DNA of 64,000 nucleotides from Methylobacterium sp. J-070 (GTDB lineage: Bacteria; Pseudomonadota; Alphaproteobacteria; Rhizobiales; Beijerinckiaceae): positions 248,001-312,000 of the forward strand of contig NZ_JAKSXX010000235.1 in the NCBI RefSeq assembly GCF_022829385.1, in the 5' to 3' direction. A program made the position numbers and the translations under genes. Of this stretch, positions 1 to 7,784 are shown in pieces (the first letter of the stretch is position 1; each line of letters opens with the position of its first letter). The notes under the pieces are model-generated. The model was not told where the DNA came from and did no database searches. It saw only the letters and a list, made by a program, of their open reading frames with translations.

Positions 1-708
1 GCTCACCATCGGGATCCCCGCCTCGACCAGGCGCGCGCAGGCGGCCCGGGCCGCCGGGGTGAATTCCCGCGGATGGTTGGCGTGCAGGGCCACGAACACC
101 GCGCCCCCGAACCGTCGCAACGCCTCCACGAGCCCGGCAGAGACGAGGTCCGGCTTGACCACGGGGACCCGGGTATGGACCCGCATGACCCGCACGTGAT
201 CGATGCCCGCCAGGCGTTCGGCGATGACGCCGAGCCGCCGTGTCGAGAGCGCGAACGGGTCGCCGCCGGTCAACACCACCTCCCAGATCCGCGGATCGCC
301 CGCGATGTACGCGAAGGCGGCCTCCAGCTCGGCATCGGTCAGCGTCCCGAGCCCGTTCGGTCCGACCATCTCCCGGCGGAAGCAGAAGCGGCAATACACC
401 GGGCAGACATGCAGCGGCTTGAGCAGGACGCGGTCGGGGTAGCGGTGGACGATCCCGGCCACCGGCGCATGGGCCGCGTCGCCGATCGGGTCGGCGCGCT
501 CCTCGGGCTTCGTCAGAGATTCCTGGACGGTGGGGATGAACTGGCGGGCGATCGGGTCGTCCGGTGCGTCGGGCTCGATCAGCTCGGCCATGTCGGGCGT
601 CACCGAGACGGCGTAACGGGCGAGCACGGTGGCCAGGGCGTCGGCCTCGGTGCCGGCGATCAGCCCGGCGGCGACGAGGTCCTCGGCGCTGCGCAGCATA
701 CGGTTCAC
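1..708 (-). CDS. epmB: EF-P lysine 2,3-aminomutase EpmB (partial, C-terminus beyond window)
   Basis: A radical-SAM enzyme that isomerises (S)-alpha-lysine to (R)-beta-lysine so that EpmA can attach it to elongation factor P. The minus-strand translation contains the cluster motif CPVYCRFCFRRE (CxxxCxxC) about 113 residues from the start, followed by VVLTGGDPFALSTRRL and the HADR-like segment RVHTRVPVV, all typical of the KamA/EpmB family. The chosen GTG start at 708 overlaps the TGA of epmA (4-base GTGA overlap), implying translational coupling; an ATG at 699 is the alternative. About 236 codons are visible; roughly 100 C-terminal residues lie outside the window. Assignment to EpmB rather than lysine-fermenting KamA rests on the adjacent epmA and efp. 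Confidence 0.93.
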   Translation of the reverse strand, partial: MNRMLRSAEDLVAAGLIAGTEADALATVLARYAVSVTPDMAELIEPDAPDDPIARQFIPTVQESLTKPEERADPIGDAAHAPVAGIVHRYPDRVLLKPLHVCPVYCRFCFRREMVGPNGLGTLTDAELEAAFAYIAGDPRIWEVVLTGGDPFALSTRRLGVIAERLAGIDHVRVMRVHTRVPVVKPDLVSAGLVEALRRFGGAVFVALHANHPREFTPAARAACARLVEAGIPMVS

Positions 709-1751
709 GGCAGCGTCTCCACGACCGGCGTCCAGATCACGTCGTCGATGCGGGCCGCGCCACAGGCCAGCATCGCGAGCCGGTCGAAGCCGAGGGCGAT
801 CCCGGAGGCCTCCGGCATGCGCGCCAGGGCGGCGAGGAACGCCTCGTCGATCGGGTAGGTCTCGCCGTAGACGCGGCGTTTCTCGGCCATCTCGGCCTCG
901 AAGCGGCGGCGCTGCTCGACCGGATCGGTCAATTCGCCGAAGGCGTTGGCGAGCTCGACGCCGCAGGCGTAGAGTTCGAACCGCTCGGCCACCCGGGGAT
1001 CGTGCGCCGCCGGCCGGGCCAGGGCCGCCTCGCTGACCGGGTATTCGCACAGGATCGTCGGGCGCCCGATCCCGAGATGCGGCTCGATCCGCGCCACCAG
1101 CACGCGCGAGAACAGGTCCGACCAGCTGTCGTCGGCGGCCACCCGCAGGCCGGAGCCGGCGACCGCGGAGGCCAGGGCATCGCGGTCGGTCTCGCCCTGC
1201 CGCGAGACGCTCGACAGCAGATCGATGCCGGCGAAGCGGTCGAAGGCTTCGGCCAGCGTGAGCCGCTCCGGCTCCGCATGCGGGTCCGTCTCCCGGCCGC
1301 GGAAGACGAAGCGGTGCCGGCCGGCTTTCTCTGCCGCGAGCCGGAGCAGGGCGGCGCAATCGGCCATCAGGTCCCCATAGGGCGCATGGGCCCGATACCA
1401 TTCCAGCATGGTGAATTCGGGGTGGTGCAGCGGCCCGCGCTCCCGGTTGCGGAACACCCGCGCGATGCTGAACAGCCGCTCTTCGCCGGCCGCCAGCAGC
1501 TTCTTGCAGGCGAACTCGGGCGAGGTGTGCAGGTAGAGCACCGTGCGCGCGCCGCTGGCGCCGACCGCCTCGGTAGCGAAGGCCGAGACATGCGCCTCGT
1601 TGCCCGGCGAGACCTGGAGGCAGGCGGTCTCCGCCTCGACGAAGTCTTGCGCGGCGAACCACGTGCGGAACGCAGCCAGGATCCGGTTGCGCAGGATCAG
1701 GGCCGGGCGTCGGTCGGCGTGGCGATCCGGTGTCCACCAGGGTGAAGTCAT
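705..1751 (-). CDS. epmA: Elongation factor P--(R)-beta-lysine ligase EpmA
   Basis: A class II lysyl-tRNA-synthetase paralogue that activates beta-lysine with ATP and transfers it to the conserved lysine of EF-P. The 348-residue length matches the family, which lacks the tRNA anticodon-binding domain. Visible class II features are LHTSPEFACKKLL (about residues 74-86), motif 2 region ARVFRNRERGPLHHPEFTML (about 97-116) and motif 3 GIALGFDRLAML near the C-terminus. The ATG start at 1751 gives the expected N-terminus. It is followed by epmB with a 4-base overlap and faces away from efp, so ligase, mutase and target protein are gathered in one locus. Confidence 0.95.
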   Translation of the reverse strand: MTSPWWTPDRHADRRPALILRNRILAAFRTWFAAQDFVEAETACLQVSPGNEAHVSAFATEAVGASGARTVLYLHTSPEFACKKLLAAGEERLFSIARVFRNRERGPLHHPEFTMLEWYRAHAPYGDLMADCAALLRLAAEKAGRHRFVFRGRETDPHAEPERLTLAEAFDRFAGIDLLSSVSRQGETDRDALASAVAGSGLRVAADDSWSDLFSRVLVARIEPHLGIGRPTILCEYPVSEAALARPAAHDPRVAERFELYACGVELANAFGELTDPVEQRRRFEAEMAEKRRVYGETYPIDEAFLAALARMPEASGIALGFDRLAMLACGAARIDDVIWTPVVETLP

Positions 1752-2093
1752 CGGGAAATCCCGGCCGGATGCACGATCACGTCCCTCCCGGAACGGGCAA
1801 CGGCTTCCGGAATCCGGATCCTCGCGGCAAAGCCCTCCAGGCTCCGGATCGGACGCCCGTGGCGTGTCGCTTCGGTTCCGCTTTCATCCGCGGCAATCCG
1901 GAGCGACGGCGCGGTCGTCGCCAACCTCACCCATGCCCGGAAGCGTTGCAATGCCTTAACCCGCCCTCGCGGCCCCGGCCGCCGCACCCGCACGCTGGCA
2001 ACCGGGCCACAGATGCGATAGTGGCGGGGATCCGAGATGCAGCGCCCGCGCTTGGCGCGTGCCGTTCCCCTTGTCAATGCAGGACGTTATTCC
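1752..2093. other. Divergent intergenic region between epmA and efp
   Basis: No gene is supported in these 342 bases. It must hold the promoters of the epmAB operon (minus) and efp (plus). The palindrome TCCGGA occurs four times (1806, 1813, 1843, 1897) in about 100 bases next to the epmA side, which may be chance in GC-rich DNA. An AGGAC sequence about ten bases before 2094 is the probable efp ribosome-binding site. Confidence 0.5.
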
Positions 2094-2660
2094 GTGAAGG
2101 TGATCGCCTCAACGCTCCGCAAGGGCAATGTCGTCGACAAGGACGGCAAGCTCTACGTGATCCTGTTCGCCGAGAACATCCACCCCGGCAAGGGCACGCC
2201 GGTGACCCAGCTCGACATGCGCCGCATCACGGACGGCGTGAAGGTGTCGGAGCGCTACCGGACCACCGAGCAGGTCGAGCGCGCCTTCGTGGAGGATCGC
2301 GAGCACACCTTCCTGTACAGCGACGGCGAGGGGTTCCACTTCATGAACCCGGAGAACTACGAGCAGATCGCGGTCCCCGCCGACGTGGTCGGCGACGCGG
2401 CGCCGTATCTCCAGGAAGGCATGGCCGTGATGCTCTCGGTCCACAACGGCGTGCCCCTCACCGTCGAGCTGCCGCAGCGCGTGACGCTGGAGGTCACCGA
2501 GACCGAGCCGGTGCTGAAGGGCCAGACGGCCTCCTCGTCCTACAAGCCCGCCACGCTCTCGAACGGCGTGCGCACCACGGTGCCGCCGCACATCGCCGCC
2601 GGGACCCGCGTCGTCGTCATGACGGCCGACGGTGCCTACGTCGAGCGCGCCAAGGACTGA
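2094..2660 (+). CDS. efp: Elongation factor P
   Basis: Translation factor that binds between the P and E sites and rescues ribosomes stalled on polyproline. With the GTG start at 2094 (AGGAC about ten bases upstream) the product is 188 residues, the canonical length; the ATG at 2037 would add 19 residues that do not look like EF-P. It shows the KOW-like N-terminal domain and two OB domains. The modification loop reads HPGKG with Lys33, the residue that EpmA/EpmB would beta-lysylate, consistent with the divergent epmAB operon. The C-terminal part has the usual YKPATLSNGVRTTVPPHI signature. Confidence 0.96.
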   Translation: MKVIASTLRKGNVVDKDGKLYVILFAENIHPGKGTPVTQLDMRRITDGVKVSERYRTTEQVERAFVEDREHTFLYSDGEGFHFMNPENYEQIAVPADVVGDAAPYLQEGMAVMLSVHNGVPLTVELPQRVTLEVTETEPVLKGQTASSSYKPATLSNGVRTTVPPHIAAGTRVVVMTADGAYVERAKD

Positions 2661-2662
2661 GA

Positions 2663-2701
2663 TCGGCGCGGGGCCCGCTTCGTCGAGCCCCGTCAGCGCC
2701 G
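2663..2701 (+). terminator. Possible terminator after efp
   Basis: An imperfect inverted repeat (GGCGC plus GGGGC pairing with GCCCC and GCGCC) begins three bases after the efp stop codon and reaches into the stop-codon end of the convergent minus-strand gene. There is no T-tract, so Rho-independent function is uncertain. Confidence 0.35.
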
Positions 2702-3706
2702 TCCGCGATCGGCATTCTCGATCGCCGCGTAGCAGCCCTGCGAGATCGCCTGCGCGCGCAGGCGCTCCGGCCCGCTGAACGGTCGGCCGTCCTCCCGGAA
2801 CAGATCCTCCTTCAGCAGAGCGTCCGAGGTACAGCGGGCGGCGATCCGGCACAGGGGCGGCTCGCCGCCGGTACGGGCGCAGATCGTGGCGTAATCGGCC
2901 CGGAAGGCCCGCAGGCCCGCCCGCGGGTTCGGACCCGTCACGGCGACCAGCCCGGTGAGCAGCGCCAGCAGCACGGGTTGATGGATGAGGTAGATCGCGA
3001 GGCTGTGGCGGCCCGCGAAGGCGGCGGCGCGGGCGGGTGCCGAGCTCGGCGCCCAGGCCCCGACTCGAGAGCCGATCAGCCTCGGCAGGCTCGTCCGGCC
3101 GAGGACGATCCCCGTCAGGACAAGCCCGAACCACGGGAAGAGCGGCACGTAGTCGTTCGTGTGCGGCGGGATCGTTCCGAGCCCGAGGAAGAGGAGCGCC
3201 GAGGCGTCGAGGATCGGCGCGTGAACGACGTGGGGCGCGGCGATCACCGCAGCGGCCGCCAGGGCGGTGACCGGGACCGGCAGGAACAGGAACGGCAGGC
3301 CGAGCACGCTCGAGACCGCGATGCAGTGCAGGACGCCGAAGAACACGAACGCGTCCGGAAAGGCGATCCAGGTGCCGAGGGTCACCAGGAGCGCGGCGCC
3401 GCCGATCCGCGCGAGCCGCATCAGCGTCGGCCCGCGCCGGACGCCCCGACCGTTCATCAGCACGAGACCGACGCCGACGAGCACCAGGAAGCTGCCGGCG
3501 ATCGCCTCCGCGGCGAGCCGGCCGGCCGCGGTCAGCGCGTAATTCTCCGCGGTCAGCCGCAGGTACCCGAGATCCCAGAGCGTATGGTAGGTCGCCATCG
3601 CGGCCAGCGCCGCCGCCCGCGCCGCGTCGACGGCCGGGAGGCGACGGCGTTCGCGCGGGGCGGGCACCGCTTCGGTGCGAGGGTCGGCGGCCACGTCCGC
3701 GTCCAT
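2693..3706 (-). CDS. DUF1624 (HGSNAT-like) membrane acyltransferase
   Basis: Polytopic inner-membrane protein of the DUF1624 / heparan-alpha-glucosaminide N-acetyltransferase-catalytic family, whose bacterial members are presumed to acylate cell-surface glycans. After a charged N-terminus the sequence has several hydrophobic segments, with the family hallmark YHTLWDLGYL early on, a FFGVLHCIAVSSVLGL segment in the middle and LAIYLIHQPVLL near the C-terminal TM. The C-terminal 90 residues are soluble and carry four cysteines. The start is uncertain: ATG 3706 has GGGA nine bases upstream, ATG 3724 is an alternative, and an extension to 3874 would add low-complexity residues. Substrate unknown. 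Confidence 0.8.
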   Translation of the reverse strand: MDADVAADPRTEAVPAPRERRRLPAVDAARAAALAAMATYHTLWDLGYLRLTAENYALTAAGRLAAEAIAGSFLVLVGVGLVLMNGRGVRRGPTLMRLARIGGAALLVTLGTWIAFPDAFVFFGVLHCIAVSSVLGLPFLFLPVPVTALAAAAVIAAPHVVHAPILDASALLFLGLGTIPPHTNDYVPLFPWFGLVLTGIVLGRTSLPRLIGSRVGAWAPSSAPARAAAFAGRHSLAIYLIHQPVLLALLTGLVAVTGPNPRAGLRAFRADYATICARTGGEPPLCRIAARCTSDALLKEDLFREDGRPFSGPERLRAQAISQGCYAAIENADRGRR

Positions 3707-4057
3707 GAGGCGATCCCAAACCATGCCCGGACTGCGTAGGCCATCGGCGCGCGCTGCGACACTGCTGACCGACGCCGTAGCGGCTCGCAGACTCTCGCAA
3801 ACGTGAACCTTGCGGCCCCCCGCCGGCGGTCGCCCAGGCGCAGGCTCGCCGCCGCCAAATCTACCCGGCAGCATCGCGGCTTAAATCACGCTTCGGCGGG
3901 AAGCCGGGGCGGATCGACTGTTGCTGCGGCGCCTCCCAAGCCCAAGATTGCATCTCGGCCGGGCTCTTCTGCCGGCCAAATGGGCTTCCCGGGAATCAGG
4001 ACTTCGTTAATCTTGTCTCCAGAGCGCGCGGCGTGATTCGGTGTAGGTTGCTCGGCG
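3707..4057. other. Intergenic region before the cold-shock gene
   Basis: About 350 bases between divergent genes. No RNA gene or conserved ORF was recognised. The 60 bases before 4058 are less GC-rich and contain TTCGTTAATC, the most promoter-like stretch; this would also supply the cold-shock 5' leader. Confidence 0.4.
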
Positions 4058-4663
4058 ATGTCTGACGAACGCGAAGGCGGGCCCGAGAACCCCGACCGGA
4101 TCGCAGGGTCTCGAACCGGCGAAACGAGCCACCACGAGGACGAAGCTCTCGACCTCGTCGAGGTGGCGGGCCGCATCAAATGGTTCGACGTCTCCAAGGG
4201 ATTCGGTTTCATCGTGCCCGACGACGGCGCGGCGGACATCCTGCTCCACGTGACCTGCCTGCGGCGGGACGGCTTCCAGGCCGCCAGCGAGGGCGCGCGC
4301 ATCGTCGTCGAGGCGGTGGAGCGGCCGCGGGGCTGGCAGGCCTTCCGGGTGATCTCGCTGGATCAGGCGACGGCCTTGCATCCCTCCGAGATGCCGATGC
4401 CGCGCACCCACGTCTCCGTGACGCCGACCAGCGGGCTGGAAACCGCCGTGGTGAAATGGTTCAACCGGCTGCGCGGCTTCGGCTTCCTGACCCGCGGCGA
4501 CGGGACGCCCGACATCTTCGTGCACATGGAGACCCTGCGCCGTTACGGGATCGCCGAGCTGAAACCCGGCGAGGCGGTGCTGGTGCGGTACGGCGACGGC
4601 TCGAAGGGCGTGATGGCCGCCGAGGTCCGGCTGGTCGACGGCGCGCTTCCGGCCTCGCACTGA
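4058..4663 (+). CDS. Cold-shock protein with two CSD domains
   Basis: A 201-residue RNA/ssDNA-binding protein with two cold-shock domains. Domain 1 (about 36-100) has IKWFDVSKGFGFIVPDDG, and domain 2 (about 129-195) has VVKWFNRLRGFGFLTRGDG followed by DIFVHMETLRR. In each, the RNP-1 (K/R-G-F-G-F) and RNP-2-like aromatic strands are visible. Ordinary Csp proteins are about 70 residues with one domain; the double form of about 200 residues is typical of alphaproteobacteria. A DUF192 gene follows on the same strand 123 bases later, an arrangement commonly seen in this class. Confidence 0.92.
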   Translation: MSDEREGGPENPDRIAGSRTGETSHHEDEALDLVEVAGRIKWFDVSKGFGFIVPDDGAADILLHVTCLRRDGFQAASEGARIVVEAVERPRGWQAFRVISLDQATALHPSEMPMPRTHVSVTPTSGLETAVVKWFNRLRGFGFLTRGDGTPDIFVHMETLRRYGIAELKPGEAVLVRYGDGSKGVMAAEVRLVDGALPASH

Positions 4664-4786
4664 GGTCGCACGACCCGGCCCCGTCCCGCGCCAACCTCTT
4701 GCCGTGCTTGCGGTTTTCAAGCCCGGATTCCCACCGCGCGGATCCTGGTCTATGACCGCGCATCATCCGACGAGAGGCCCGAGCCT

Positions 4787-5281
4787 GTGAGAGTCCTGTC
4801 CCGCGTTCCGGTCGCGGCCGCCCTGGCCTGCCTCGCCCTGGCCGTTTCCGATCCGATACCGGGCGCCCGTGCCCAGGCACCGGCCCACGCCGCCACTGCC
4901 CAGGCCGAGCCCCTGACGATCGTCACGGCGAAGGGTCCGAAGCGCTTCGACGTCGAGGTGATGCGCGACGATGCCGGGCGCTCCCGCGGGCTGATGTTCC
5001 GCCGCCACATGGCGCCAGACCACGGGATGCTGTTCGATTTCGAGCGCGACGAACCCGTCACGATGTGGATGAAGAACACCTATCTGCCGCTCGACATGGT
5101 CTTCATCCGGCGCGACGGCACCATCACCCGGATCGCCGCCGACACCGAGCCGCTGTCGACCGCGATCATCCCATCGGGAAGCCCGGTCCTGGCGGTGCTG
5201 GAGCTCAACGCCGGAGTCGCCGCCAAGCTCGGGATCCAGCCCGGCGACCGGATCGAGCATCCGATGTTCAAGGCGCGCTGA
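4787..5281 (+). CDS. DUF192 secreted protein
   Basis: Exported 164-residue protein. A signal peptide (about residues 1-30, ending in ARA) is followed by one DUF192 domain with the family pattern RSRGLMFRRHMAPDHGMLF and VTMWMKNTYLPLDMVFI. The family's function is unknown. The GTG start at 4787 is preceded by CGAGAGG at a suitable distance. It lies downstream of the double cold-shock gene and probably shares its transcript. Confidence 0.85.
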   Translation: MRVLSRVPVAAALACLALAVSDPIPGARAQAPAHAATAQAEPLTIVTAKGPKRFDVEVMRDDAGRSRGLMFRRHMAPDHGMLFDFERDEPVTMWMKNTYLPLDMVFIRRDGTITRIAADTEPLSTAIIPSGSPVLAVLELNAGVAAKLGIQPGDRIEHPMFKAR

Positions 5282-5350
5282 CAAACCCCGCGCGACCGGC
5301 GAACGCACCGGGAACAACGATCTTGACCGGCGATCCGATCCGCGCCAGTG

Positions 5351-5377
5351 TTCCGGCAATGTTCCGGTGCGCCGGAA
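5351..5377. promoter_or_regulatory. Short inverted/direct repeat upstream of 5402 gene
   Basis: TTCCGG occurs at 5351 and 5362 and pairs with CCGGAA at 5372 (six-base stem around TGCG). It ends about 25 bases before the start at 5402, a position suited to an operator or leader hairpin. No regulator can be named. Confidence 0.3.
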
Positions 5378-5401
5378 TGCTGGTACAGCGCGGAGACCCC
5401 G

Positions 5402-5806
5402 ATGAGCGACATGGCCGAGGCCGAGCTGTTCGGTAACGACGAGTGGTCCGTGCAGGCCGACGGGATCGAGCATAGGGCCACCGGCTACTTCATCGCACGG
5501 GAGGTACTGGCGGCCCGGCGGGCCGAGGGCCTGTGGGACTGGCCGCTGCAGATGGCCGAGAAGCGCTGGTGCCGGCCCAGCCTGTTCCGTGAGGCGTTCC
5601 TCGCCGCGCTCGACCGGTTCGGGATCGGACGCGACGCCGACCTGATCCGTTCGTTCGCCCTGGGCTACGGGATCCGGGCGGTGGTCGCTCCCGCCGCCGA
5701 GGCCTTCGTGACCCTCGCCGACGTGCTGCAGCCCCGGCAGGCGCCGGAGACGGTCCGGGCCGCTTCCCGGCAGCCGGGCCGCACGCTCGTCGCCGCCGGT
5801 GCGTGA
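5402..5806 (+). CDS. Conserved hypothetical protein, 134 aa
   Basis: Not recognised. A small soluble protein, acidic at the N-terminus, with no signal peptide or membrane segment. The ATG at 5402 is preferred over the upstream in-frame ATG at 5348 because the upstream segment contains the repeat described separately. The central part is rich in Trp and Arg (LWDWPLQMAEKRWCRPSLF) and looks helical. It stands alone between DUF192 and dienelactone hydrolase genes. Confidence 0.6.
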   Translation: MSDMAEAELFGNDEWSVQADGIEHRATGYFIAREVLAARRAEGLWDWPLQMAEKRWCRPSLFREAFLAALDRFGIGRDADLIRSFALGYGIRAVVAPAAEAFVTLADVLQPRQAPETVRAASRQPGRTLVAAGA

Positions 5807-5893
5807 GCCCGCCGACGGGCGACCGGTTCCGTGATTTGACCGTGCCCGGTTCGGCCGGATAGCCCTGCGCATCGCGACCCGGGGAGAGAATAC

Positions 5894-6766
5894 ATGGCCG
5901 ATCAGGATCAGGCGGGGCTCGACGGGCTGATCACGCCGCCTTTCTCGCGGCGCGGCTTCGTGATGACGAGCCTGATGAGCGGCCTGACCCTGGCGACCAC
6001 GCGGGTCGAAGCGCAGGTGATCCACACCGACGCCGCCGGCATCGAGGCCGGCGAGGTGAAGATCCCCGCGGCGGACGGTCCGATGCCGGCCTACCGGGCG
6101 GTTCCGGAGGGACCGGGGCCGTTCCCGACCGTGCTGGTGATCGAGGAGATCTTCGGGGTCCACGACTACATCAAGGACATCTGCCGCCGGCTCGCCAAGG
6201 CGGGCTACTGCGCGGTCGCCCCGGAACTCTACGCCCGGCAGGGCGACCTCTCCACGATGACCGACCCCAAGCTGATTATCCGGGACGTCATCGCGAAGAC
6301 TCCGGACGCGCAGTGGATCGGCGACCTCGACGCCACCGCGGCCTGGGCCGCGACCGCCGCGAAGGGAGACCTGAACCGGCTCGCGGTGATGGGCTGGTGC
6401 CGGGGCGGACGGGACGTGTGGCTCTACGCGGCGCATCGCCGCGACCTCAAGGCAGCGGTGGCCTGGTACGGCCCCGTCGGCGGCGAGCGCAGCGACATCC
6501 AGCCGCGGAAGGCGGCCGACGTGGCGGCCGAGATCAACGCGCCGCTGCTCGGCCTCTACGGCGGCGCCGACACGGGGATCCCGGTCGCCGCGGTGGAGGA
6601 AGCGCGCGACCGCGCGAAGGCCGCGGGCAAGAGTGTCGAACTGGTGGTCTATCCCGACGCGCCGCACGGTTTCCACGCGGATTACCGGCCGAGCTACCGC
6701 CGCGAGGCCGCAGAGGACGGTTGGAGACGCGCGCTTTCCTTCTTGAAGGCGCACGGCGTCGGCTGA
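5894..6766 (+). CDS. Dienelactone hydrolase family protein with Tat-like leader
   Basis: An alpha/beta-hydrolase of the dienelactone hydrolase family (290 residues). The nucleophile motif is GWCRGG (cysteine in place of serine, as in true DLH); an Asp lies in YGGADTGIP and the His in APHGFHADYR, completing a Cys-Asp-His triad. The N-terminus contains SRRGFVMTSLMSG, a twin-arginine-like motif with a hydrophobic run, so periplasmic export is likely; the same arrangement is seen in many proteobacterial DLH-like proteins. A GGGGAGA ribosome-binding site precedes the ATG. The natural ester or lactone substrate is not deducible. Confidence 0.88.
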   Translation: MADQDQAGLDGLITPPFSRRGFVMTSLMSGLTLATTRVEAQVIHTDAAGIEAGEVKIPAADGPMPAYRAVPEGPGPFPTVLVIEEIFGVHDYIKDICRRLAKAGYCAVAPELYARQGDLSTMTDPKLIIRDVIAKTPDAQWIGDLDATAAWAATAAKGDLNRLAVMGWCRGGRDVWLYAAHRRDLKAAVAWYGPVGGERSDIQPRKAADVAAEINAPLLGLYGGADTGIPVAAVEEARDRAKAAGKSVELVVYPDAPHGFHADYRPSYRREAAEDGWRRALSFLKAHGVG

Positions 6767-6935
6767 ATCCGGACGTTCCTTGAAGGCTGTGTTGCCCGGG
6801 ACACGGCGACAACTTCTCGATTATGCGAGGACTCAGGGAGGATCTGTGCCTGCGCGGGTCCGGCACGAAGCGGCGATTGATCACGTGAACCGATCGCAGC
6901 GGCGGCCGTTCAGCCCCTGTAGAGTGTCCGGGCCC

Positions 6936-7391
6936 ATGAGCGATTCGATACAGCCTGGCCAGAAGCCCGTCATCCTCGTCGTGGAGGACCAGCCCGACGA
7001 GCGCTTCCTTGCGGCCACGTTGCTGGAGGATACGGGCTTCACGGTGATCGAGGCCGAGACCGCCGACCGGGCCCTCGCCATCCTCAACGACCGGGGCGAC
7101 GAGGTGAGCGTCGTCTTCTCGGATGTCCGCACGCCCGGCCCCATCGGCGGCTTCGAACTCGCGCGCATTATCGGCGTGACCTGGCCGCGGGTGCGGGTAC
7201 TCCTGACCTCCGGGGACGCGGGCGACCAGCCGAGCGACCTGCGCGTGTCGGCGACCTTCATCCCGAAGCCCTGGCGCGCCGAGGACATCCTCGCGTGGGT
7301 GGAGCAGGCTGCGGGCCGCCCCGCAACCGCCACCGGACCGGCGGTGATCGGGCCAGGCGGAAAATTAATCACGCCGGGCTTGGAAACCTGA
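6936..7391 (+). CDS. Single-domain response regulator
   Basis: A 151-residue CheY-like receiver with no output domain. The acidic pocket is VVEDQPDE, the phospho-acceptor Asp lies in VVFSDVRTPGP, the conserved Thr/Ser in LLTSGDAG and the Lys in FIPKPW. The ATG at 6936 is chosen because it begins just before the fold; the upstream in-frame start adds unrelated residues. The C-terminal 30 residues are a flexible tail. A NepR-like small gene follows 77 bases later, suggesting the pair could act in a phosphorelay. No kinase is adjacent. Confidence 0.88.
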   Translation: MSDSIQPGQKPVILVVEDQPDERFLAATLLEDTGFTVIEAETADRALAILNDRGDEVSVVFSDVRTPGPIGGFELARIIGVTWPRVRVLLTSGDAGDQPSDLRVSATFIPKPWRAEDILAWVEQAAGRPATATGPAVIGPGGKLITPGLET

Positions 7392-7468
7392 CGCGGCGGC
7401 GTCGTTGTACGCCACTCCCGGCGCGCCGCACCGGGCGCTTCGCAGTTCACGCGATCCCGAATGCCATC

Positions 7469-7669
7469 ATGAAGATCGTCGCCGCCAACCACGCCGATTC
7501 CCTGCGCTGCCCCGACGCGCCGGACGCGGCCGATACAGCCGTGCTCGATACCGTGCGGGCGGAGCTTCGCGGCTTCTACGGTGCGGCGGATGACGCTCTG
7601 CCGGTGGAGCTGGCCGCATTGGCGCAGCGCCTCGACCACGTCGTCCCGAGCTACCAGCGCCCGGCCTGA
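7469..7669 (+). CDS. Small NepR-like protein (candidate anti-sigma factor)
   Basis: A 66-residue protein. Its C-terminal half (LDTVRAELRGFYGAADDALP then VELAALAQRLDHVV) resembles the NepR anti-sigma-factor core, in which a helix with an LR..Y pattern is followed by a Pro and a second helix ending in LD. In alphaproteobacteria NepR binds EcfG and is displaced by phosphorylated PhyR. The neighbouring receiver protein lacks the sigma-like domain of PhyR, and no EcfG gene is nearby. This is therefore a pattern-level assignment, possibly a paralogue. The GC-rich, short frame makes coding status itself less than certain. Confidence 0.5.
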   Translation: MKIVAANHADSLRCPDAPDAADTAVLDTVRAELRGFYGAADDALPVELAALAQRLDHVVPSYQRPA

Positions 7670-7784
7670 CCGGGTTTAGCGCCGACGGTCCGGGGCGCGC
7701 TGCGGCGAGTCGCCAAGGCAAGAGAATCTGCTATTCAGCGGCCTCTGATCTTGCGACGCATCGCGTCTCTCAGTCGAGCCCTTC

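Noticed and set aside
1730..3739. A 669-codon plus-strand frame overlapping efp and the DUF1624 gene.
   Set aside because: It is antisense to or out of frame with well-supported genes and lacks any domain.
3707..3874. N-terminal extension of the DUF1624 protein up to 3874.
   Set aside because: The added residues are low complexity with no family match and no better ribosome-binding site.
7382..7406. Possible EcfG-type promoter (GGAAAC...CGTT) before the NepR-like gene.
   Set aside because: The -35 has a mismatch and the spacing is about 15 bases, shorter than the usual EcfG promoter spacing.
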